Assembly (NCBI GenBank): GCA_903920415.1
Contig: CAIXMD010000383.1
Location: 1-6,777 of the forward strand
Source of the DNA: an uncultured Desulfomonile sp.
GTDB lineage: Bacteria; Desulfobacterota; Desulfomonilia; Desulfomonilales; Desulfomonilaceae
Direction of reading: 5' to 3'
DNA length: 6,777 bases
The notes under the pieces were generated by a model. That model ran no database searches, was not told the DNA's origin, and was given only the letters and a program-made list of their open reading frames with translations. Position 1 is the first letter of the stretch. Every line of letters starts with the position of its first letter. Positions 1 to 4,990 of the stretch are shown piece by piece. Both the position numbers and the translations under genes were made by a program.

Positions 1-486
1 ATTCAAGAGGGGTAGGGACAATCCGGAAATCTCTATGACCGTGTGGAGAACAGCGATGTCGGCCGTCCCGATATAGCGCGTAGCAAGACCCGGAAGAGCC
101 GCTGTAGAAGAAACCATGAGCTTGGGAACTCCGAAAGGTAAAGACCGCATCACATCCGTAGCCATCAGGCTTCCTGTGGATCCACCCAGGCCTATCACGC
201 CGGCCAGGCGTCCTGTGAGCAAGAAACTTGCAGCAAGCTTGACCGCGCCGCCGATCATTTGCCTGGTTATCTTCTTTCTATCACGAGACAAACGAATCTC
301 TTGAATATCGACTCCGGAAGCCTGAGCGGTTTCGGCCGAGGTAATATCAGCCCCAAGTGATTCTCCAGACATGCTCATATCAAGGACAACACAATTGCCG
401 CCTTTCGACCGAATCGAGTCTCTGAGGTAGAAGGTTTCGGGACCCTTGGTATCCAGTGTAGAAAGGAGCAATATTACCTTTTCCAT
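1..486 (-). CDS. Tm-1-like ATP-binding domain protein (UPF0261 family), N-terminal part
   Basis: The first 162 residues of a protein that leaves the window at position 1; the family is normally around 400 residues. It begins MEKVILLLSTLDTKGPETFY. The LDTKG...FLRD-like block at 11-23 and the Gly-rich block GVIGLGGSTGSLMAT (96-110), followed by FGVPKLMVSS (118-127), are hallmarks of UPF0261, whose N-terminal domain is related to the ATP-binding domain of the tomato Tm-1 protein. The biochemical role of bacterial members is not established to my knowledge. There is no signal peptide or membrane segment. The ATG shares its A with the TGA stop of the ligase (TGATG), and GAGGGG lies just upstream inside the ligase gene, so translation is probably coupled and the two products are likely made together. 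A part in aromatic acid metabolism is inferred from position only. Confidence 0.85.
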   Translation of the reverse strand, partial: MEKVILLLSTLDTKGPETFYLRDSIRSKGGNCVVLDMSMSGESLGADITSAETAQASGVDIQEIRLSRDRKKITRQMIGGAVKLAASFLLTGRLAGVIGLGGSTGSLMATDVMRSLPFGVPKLMVSSTAALPGLATRYIGTADIAVLHTVIEISGLSLPLLN

Positions 487-2144
487 CAAATTTTCCCCTC
501 AGTGGCCACCTTCTCCTCAATATCTTTCTTAAGCACCTTTTTATCAACTTTGCCTGAGTCTCCCACAGTCGGCATTGAATCGATAATTTCAAGCCGCTCA
601 GGCAGTTTGTACATTGCAAGCTGCTTTGACTTGAGAAATGAGACCATGTCGGCGAAGGTGAAGGTTTCGCCCGGCTTAGGGACTACATAAGCGCATGCTC
701 TCTCTACGAATTGCCGGTCAGGCATGGCTACAATGGCGATAGAAGCAACCTTGGGATGTTCGTTCAAGAGGCCCTCAATCTCTGCAGGATAGATGTTCTG
801 TCCGCCTCGAATTATCACGTCCTTCTGACGCCCCATGATCCATATGCGATCGTTTTCAAGGCAAACGATGTCGCCTGTCGTTGTCCAATTATCGTCATCA
901 AAGACCTCGCGAGTAGCATCCGGATCGCGCCAGTATCCGGCTGGAGAATGTGGTCCTCTCAAGTAGAGTATACCAGGTTCGCCGAGCGGAACTTCTTCCC
1001 CGCTCTCGCCCAGCAGCCTGATCTGATTGCCACGCAAGGGCTTTCCTACTGTCCGACGTCGGACATCACCAGGGTCATCTATGGAACAGCCAGAGACTGA
1101 ACCGACGTCCTGCGTACCCAAATCTGAGGTTATGCGTCCGCCCAGGCGCTCTTCCGCTTCCATCGCCACCTTAGGTGGAAGATAACCGCCGGCGGAACGG
1201 ATGAACCTCAAGGATGAAAGGTCGTATTTTGGCAAATCTGCTTCAAGCATTCGGATTATATGGGTGGGCACAACGCCGATGCACGTAACCTTTTCCTGCT
1301 GAATCATTTCAAGCGCTCCCTCCGGGGTAAACTCCTCGAGTAGCACTATCTTCGTCCCAACCAAAGGAGCTGCAAAGTAAGTCAAAGTTCCGGCTGCTCC
1401 TCCTGCGAACGGCGCCACCGCCATAGCTGTGTCCTCACCAGTGAGTTTCCAAATTTCTACACGACACTTTGAAGTCATTACACGCGGGGCTAGTGGCCAT
1501 TCGACTATTTTGGGCACGCCTGTGGTGCCGCTCGTGCTTGTCAGAGCACCAACATCTCCTGTGGCATGAAAACCTCTCTCATCCAGTATGGATGGATCTT
1601 TTTTTTCTTCCCAAGGCTCTTTGGCGATTTGGATCAATGAATGAACGTTTACAGGATATGGACCGGAGATCGTGGAATCCAGGAGGAACGTATATTTAAG
1701 ATTCGAATAATCTTTTTTCAGCTCCTCGATCATTTCCAGGTAGTTGAATTTACGATAAATACCTGGAACGATGATCGCCCTGGGATCGATCTTTTGGATG
1801 ATGTGGGCCAGTTCCTTGTGCCGGAGATAGGGCATAACGGTGATATTGATGAGCCCTGCCCTCTCGCATGCGATTCTCGCCAGGAAACCGTAAGCGCAGT
1901 TCGGGGACTGTAGTATCACGCGGTCGTCCTTGTTCAGCCCCATGTCGATCCATGCCATGGCGAAACGGTCCATGAGTTTCGCGGCCTCAGCCCAGGTGAT
2001 CCGCATAGAGGAGTCAACCAGCGCCTCCCTATGTGGCCGCTCTTTTGCATTTTTCAACCAGAAGTCGGTAAATGTTTCGTCCGTCCAATACCCATCCGAC
2101 CTGAATTCTTCAATTATTTTATCTGTGTAACGAATCGGTCTCAT
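486..2144 (-). CDS. ANL-superfamily acyl/aryl acid AMP ligase, probable aryl-CoA ligase
   Basis: A 552-residue adenylate-forming enzyme that would activate a carboxylic acid with ATP and pass it to CoA. Core motifs: A3 phosphate loop TSTSGTTGVPK (202-212); A7 TTGD (422-425); A8 hinge GRQKDVIIRGGQNIYPAEIE (438-457); and the C-terminal A10 lysine K532 in DSGKVDKK. The N-terminus (GYWTDETFTDFW, from residue 18) and overall layout recall the 2,3-dihydroxybenzoate-AMP ligase (EntE/DhbE) group. No aryl carrier protein or siderophore gene is near, and the His-Asn pair of EntE-type aryl pockets is not seen in the matching region (AVAPFAGGA, 242-250), so that annotation should not be copied. The A5 region reads GTQDVGS (343-349), with Asp where Glu is usual. 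Next to PpsAB- and UbiD-like genes, a hydroxybenzoate-type substrate is the simplest inference. The start is set by GGAGGAG 9 bases upstream. The stop codon overlaps the next start. Confidence 0.85.
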   Translation of the reverse strand: MRPIRYTDKIIEEFRSDGYWTDETFTDFWLKNAKERPHREALVDSSMRITWAEAAKLMDRFAMAWIDMGLNKDDRVILQSPNCAYGFLARIACERAGLINITVMPYLRHKELAHIIQKIDPRAIIVPGIYRKFNYLEMIEELKKDYSNLKYTFLLDSTISGPYPVNVHSLIQIAKEPWEEKKDPSILDERGFHATGDVGALTSTSGTTGVPKIVEWPLAPRVMTSKCRVEIWKLTGEDTAMAVAPFAGGAAGTLTYFAAPLVGTKIVLLEEFTPEGALEMIQQEKVTCIGVVPTHIIRMLEADLPKYDLSSLRFIRSAGGYLPPKVAMEAEERLGGRITSDLGTQDVGSVSGCSIDDPGDVRRRTVGKPLRGNQIRLLGESGEEVPLGEPGILYLRGPHSPAGYWRDPDATREVFDDDNWTTTGDIVCLENDRIWIMGRQKDVIIRGGQNIYPAEIEGLLNEHPKVASIAIVAMPDRQFVERACAYVVPKPGETFTFADMVSFLKSKQLAMYKLPERLEIIDSMPTVGDSGKVDKKVLKKDIEEKVATEGKI

Positions 2145-2234
2145 AAAGGGACACTCCTCCGTATTCTATGGTTCCTGGGATGTTGATCTAAACTTTTTGA
2201 CTCAAATAATAGCTAACCGAACCTTGTGCTGAGC

Positions 2235-2260
2235 ATTGGCAGGATCATGAGCCTGCCAAT
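2235..2260. repeat. Perfect 9-bp inverted repeat (possible operator or RNA hairpin) upstream of the ligase
   Basis: Arms ATTGGCAGG (2235-2243) and CCTGCCAAT (2252-2260) are exact reverse complements around an 8-base loop. The inner edge is 91 bases upstream of the ligase start. There is no T-run after the stem on either strand, so it is not a standard intrinsic terminator. It could be a binding site for a dimeric regulator, or an mRNA stem that protects or attenuates the ligase transcript. The structure is seen directly; its function is inferred. Confidence 0.5.
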
Positions 2261-2360
2261 ACGCGATAATGCCGGACACAAGGATATTGTCTCAAAACCT
2301 TTGACTTCTTCCCCTGTCCCGCTATGAGAGAAAGGAAATCGACCCTCTCAGTTCCATAGA

Positions 2361-2390
2361 CCGGACGCGCCGCTGCAACGATGAGTCCGG
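2361..2390. repeat. Short inverted repeat after the UbiD-like stop codon
   Basis: CCGGAC (2361-2366) and GTCCGG (2385-2390) are exact reverse complements separated by an 18-base GC-rich loop, starting 16 bases beyond the UbiD-like stop codon. It could form a transcript-end or processing hairpin, but the stem is short and no T-run follows, so termination is doubtful. Confidence 0.25.
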
Positions 2391-2406
2391 CCCCACGACT
2401 ATCTGA

Positions 2407-3846
2407 TCACTTGCAAATAGCCGCATCCCAATCATCGAAACCATATTCCTTCCATCTCGAAAGGACTTTGTTTTTTACGTTTTCATCCAGGAAGATTTCT
2501 ACGGGTTTACGTTCCCACTCGTAAGGCGTACATGCGTCGAGGATCACCCTCGATACAATCTGTCTCGCGTCGATGGGCAACGCTGGATCCAATGGCGTAG
2601 AACGCCCTCGGTCTATTATCTGAGTGTCCAGTTTAGGATCGTACCTGACGGAAAGGGCCCACATAACCCTATCCCAGTCATCAGCGGGGATGTCGTGGTC
2701 CACGACGATGACGCCCTTAAGGCCGTAATGGCCCGTGGTAGTTGCAATAACCGCATTCCCTGCATGGTTGGAATGTCCCGGATACTTTTGTTCTACAGAG
2801 ACGATGGCCCAGAAACGGCCTGTGGATTCTGCGGGGATGTAAACAGACTTGATCCCGGGGACCTTCATGTTTTCCAGGTCAGTCCACAGGGTTGCGGTCC
2901 GGTTTAGCGACTGGATCATGTGAGTATCGGTAATCGGTTTTCCTACCGTGGTAGCCCAAAAAATTGGTTTCTTACGGCGGAGAATGCGCTGTATGTGGAG
3001 AACTTGTTTCGGCCACTCCTCACCCTTAGCCCCCGAGTAATAGCCCGTGTACTCACCGAAAGGACCTTCTTCACGAAGATCTTTGGGATCGACGTACCCT
3101 TCAAGAATGATCTCTGCATTTGCAGGCAGCAACAGCCCGGTGAGATCGCTCTTGAAAACTTCGCAGGGCTCTCCTCTCAGGGTGCTTATGATATCGTATT
3201 CGTCAATCTGCGCGGACACCAGCGTAGAGGAGACAAGGAAATGGACTGCATCAGCACCGATTACGGCAGCCGCAGGCATTTTGGTGCCGTCCTTCTTGTG
3301 CTGGTTGAAATGGAAATCTGAATGCTTGCCCTTGATGATCTGGATCCCGCAGTGATTTCGATCGTGTATCTGCATTCTGTACGTGCCTAAATTGATCCAG
3401 TCTGTCTCCTTGTCCTGGGTTACCAGATATACGGCAGTGCCTACGAATCGCCCTCCATCCAGCGGATAGAAAAATGGGACGGGCAATGCTTCGATATCAA
3501 CGTCGGCACCTTCCAGAACCATCTCACAGACAGGTCCGGAATCGACTACCACAGGTTTTATAAGCTGTTTTGTGGTAAGCTTCATCCATGCCCTCGCCAT
3601 GTCGCACATTGAATAATTGAGGGGCATACCCAAACCGATAGCCAGTCTCCGGGGAGTGGTAAACGCGCTGGTGAGAACGGGAATATCGTAACCCTTCACG
3701 TTTTCGAAAAGTAGTGCCGGGCCCTTTCTCTCCTCGTTCAACTTGGCTATGTGAGACAGTTCCAGGTTCCAATCGACCTCTGCCTTGATCCGATGGAGTT
3801 CACCCTCCTCTTCACATTTGTTGATGAAATCCCGCAATTCTTTCAT
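2407..3846 (-). CDS. UbiD-family prenylated-FMN (de)carboxylase, phenylphosphate carboxylase-like
   Basis: A 479-residue UbiD-family enzyme, usual length for the family. UbiD enzymes use prenylated FMN, Mn2+ and K+ for reversible decarboxylation. In anaerobic phenol pathways, relatives (PpcA/PpcB) carboxylate phenylphosphate to 4-hydroxybenzoate. Expected positions are all present, with spacing matching Aspergillus niger Fdc1 as I remember it: N152 and R157 in INLGTYRMQI (like N168 and R173), H175 (H191), E216 in DEYD (E233), and E260 and E265 in EGPFGE (E277 and E282). It therefore looks catalytically intact. Family blocks AEIILEGYVD (244-253) and the GYYSGAKGEEWP region (268-279) are also recognisable. 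The gene follows the PpsB-like gene by 34 bases, has a strong AAGGAG site 8 bases before the ATG, and that site lies in a hairpin loop. Direction and substrate are inferred from neighbours. A decarboxylase of another hydroxyarene acid is possible. No UbiX cofactor maker is in the window. Confidence 0.9.
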   Translation of the reverse strand: MKELRDFINKCEEEGELHRIKAEVDWNLELSHIAKLNEERKGPALLFENVKGYDIPVLTSAFTTPRRLAIGLGMPLNYSMCDMARAWMKLTTKQLIKPVVVDSGPVCEMVLEGADVDIEALPVPFFYPLDGGRFVGTAVYLVTQDKETDWINLGTYRMQIHDRNHCGIQIIKGKHSDFHFNQHKKDGTKMPAAAVIGADAVHFLVSSTLVSAQIDEYDIISTLRGEPCEVFKSDLTGLLLPANAEIILEGYVDPKDLREEGPFGEYTGYYSGAKGEEWPKQVLHIQRILRRKKPIFWATTVGKPITDTHMIQSLNRTATLWTDLENMKVPGIKSVYIPAESTGRFWAIVSVEQKYPGHSNHAGNAVIATTTGHYGLKGVIVVDHDIPADDWDRVMWALSVRYDPKLDTQIIDRGRSTPLDPALPIDARQIVSRVILDACTPYEWERKPVEIFLDENVKNKVLSRWKEYGFDDWDAAICK

Positions 3847-3876
3847 TAATAGGTCTCCTTATTAATTTTATGAATT
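3836..3876 (-). promoter_or_regulatory. Hairpin enclosing the ribosome binding site and start of the UbiD-like gene
   Basis: On the mRNA strand, ATTAATA (3866-3860) and TATTAAT (3851-3845) form a perfect 7-bp stem around the 8-base loop AGGAGACC, which carries the Shine-Dalgarno core. The right arm includes the first two bases of the start codon. An outer 5-bp pair, AATTC (3876-3872) with GAATT (3840-3836), can extend it across a 5 by 4 internal loop. All inner pairs are A-U, so the fold would be weak. It might tune initiation of this gene relative to the upstream PpsB-like gene, for example requiring a ribosome arriving from upstream to melt it. Confidence 0.4.
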
Positions 3877-3880
3877 ATTC

Positions 3881-4960
3881 CTATTTGACTTTCCTTCCCT
3901 TGATGAGCCCAGCAACGATCTGTTCAATAGCACTCGCCTTGGGCTCTATTACCGGTTTCACCTCCTTTTGGCTCCAAATCGTTTCGGGTCGGCTCTGTAC
4001 GATAAAGATTTCACCCTTGAAGGGGAGTGTTTTTTCCGTGGCCCATTCAATGTCCATGGGCTTGCCGTAATGTTTTTCGATAATCTTTGCGAGTCTTGCC
4101 AACTCAAGGATCTCTTTATCCAGGAGGCTCTGAGATCTACGCCTTTCCGGGTCCACTTCAAGTTTTAAGACTTCGTCCGTCTCAGGGTTGGTTGTATAGT
4201 AAATTTGTTTGTCCGAAATAGTTTTCTTGGTAACTTCCATAGTGATCTTGTTGACGTGAAACTGATCCGGCGTAACTTCTCCCGAAACAACGCTTTCCCC
4301 ATAGCCCCAATTGGAATCGATTACCACGGTGGCCCGGTCTCCGGTGGCAGGATTCAAGGTAAACATTACGCCGGCCGTGAAGGATCGAACCATCTTTTGC
4401 ACTGCCACGCTGATAAGCACCTTTGAGTGATCGAATCCCATTTTGATCCTATAGGATATGGCTCTCGGCGTGAATAGGCTCGACCAACACTTCTTGGTCT
4501 TGTCAAGCAGGTCGTCTACACCTCTTACCCAGAGGTAAGTTTCTTGTTGACCGGCAAAACTAGCCCCAGGCAGGTCTTCGGCCGTGGCGGAGGAACGCAC
4601 GGCAACCGGCAGGGCTGGGATTCGGGCCCTGCGAGAGAGCAGGCGATATTGTTCTGCTATGACGTCCTCCAGGTTCTCGCTTAGTACCCCGGAGTCGATC
4701 CAGGTTCGAATGTCCTCAGAAGCTCGTTCGACCTCAACTATCCGGCTATCGTCAAGGCCTATGAGTCTATCATTTACTTTATCCAGTAAGCTGTTGTCTT
4801 CAAGGAACTGTCGGTAGGCTTCCGTGGTAATGGCGAAGCCCGGGGGTACGAGGATCTGGGCTTTAAGTAGTTCCCCCAGGCTTGCGCACTTTCCTCCGAC
4901 ACGGCCTACCATGGTGAGGTCACAATCCTCGAAAGCAAGCACATACTTTGAGATATCCAT
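3881..4960 (-). CDS. PpsB-like phenylphosphate synthase subunit (PEP synthase N-terminal ATP-binding domain)
   Basis: A 359-residue free-standing PEP/pyruvate-binding (PPDK_N, ATP-grasp-like) domain. It would bind ATP and phosphorylate the histidine of the PpsA-like partner encoded 30 bases upstream. Visible motifs are VGGKCASLGEL (21-31, with K24), VAVRSSATAEDLPGASFAGQ (119-138, with R122), SFTAGVMFTLNP (193-204), GYGESVVSGEVTPDQF (219-234), DIEWA (303-307) and IVQSRPET (320-327). K24, R122, D303, E305, Q322 and R324 match nucleotide- and metal-binding positions of PEP synthase and pyruvate phosphate dikinase. The protein ends shortly after the RPET motif, where full-length PEP synthase would continue into its phosphohistidine domain, so the two-gene split is genuine and not a truncation. 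A clear AGAGGA ribosome binding site precedes the ATG. Alternative: half of a split dikinase for another hydroxyl compound. Confidence 0.87.
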   Translation of the reverse strand: MDISKYVLAFEDCDLTMVGRVGGKCASLGELLKAQILVPPGFAITTEAYRQFLEDNSLLDKVNDRLIGLDDSRIVEVERASEDIRTWIDSGVLSENLEDVIAEQYRLLSRRARIPALPVAVRSSATAEDLPGASFAGQQETYLWVRGVDDLLDKTKKCWSSLFTPRAISYRIKMGFDHSKVLISVAVQKMVRSFTAGVMFTLNPATGDRATVVIDSNWGYGESVVSGEVTPDQFHVNKITMEVTKKTISDKQIYYTTNPETDEVLKLEVDPERRRSQSLLDKEILELARLAKIIEKHYGKPMDIEWATEKTLPFKGEIFIVQSRPETIWSQKEVKPVIEPKASAIEQIVAGLIKGRKVK

Positions 4961-4990
4961 TAGAAAGTCCTCTTACTGCGCTTTCGCGTG

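Larger units (their letters stand above)
2145..2406. other. Intergenic leader between UbiD-like and ligase genes
   Basis: This is the only sizeable non-coding gap (262 bases). It has no credible ORF on either strand. It contains a 6-bp inverted repeat just after the UbiD-like stop, a perfect 9-bp inverted repeat near its middle, and the strong GGAGGAG ribosome binding site of the ligase at its left end. A TATTAT hexamer on the minus strand (2211-2206) could be a -10 box, but no convincing -35 accompanies it. The ligase and Tm-1-like genes may therefore be a second, separately controlled block, or may simply be read through from upstream. Confidence 0.6.

Noticed and set aside
380..619. Minus-strand open frame of 79 codons across the ligase/Tm-1-like junction
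   Set aside because: It is out of frame with both genes, which are each well supported by family motifs, so it is a frame shadow.
711..1100. Open reading frame of 129 codons on the plus strand
   Set aside because: It lies wholly antisense within the ligase gene, which has full-length family motifs. Its translation shows no recognisable domain.
486..2144. Ligase as a siderophore 2,3-dihydroxybenzoate-AMP ligase (EntE)
   Set aside because: There is overall resemblance, but no carrier protein, isochorismatase or siderophore gene is near, and the aryl pocket and A5 residues differ.
2206..2211. TATTAT on the minus strand as a -10 promoter box for the ligase
   Set aside because: The hexamer is close to TATAAT, but nothing like TTGACA is found 16 to 19 bases upstream, so a promoter is not supported.
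2235..2260. The 9-bp inverted repeat as an intrinsic terminator or sigma-54 promoter
   Set aside because: No T-run follows the stem on either strand, and the GG-N10-GC spacing of sigma-54 promoters is not met despite the TTGGCA-like arm.
2920..3321. Open reading frame of 133 codons on the plus strand
   Set aside because: It is antisense to the UbiD-like gene and covers its catalytic region in reverse. No domain is recognisable in it.
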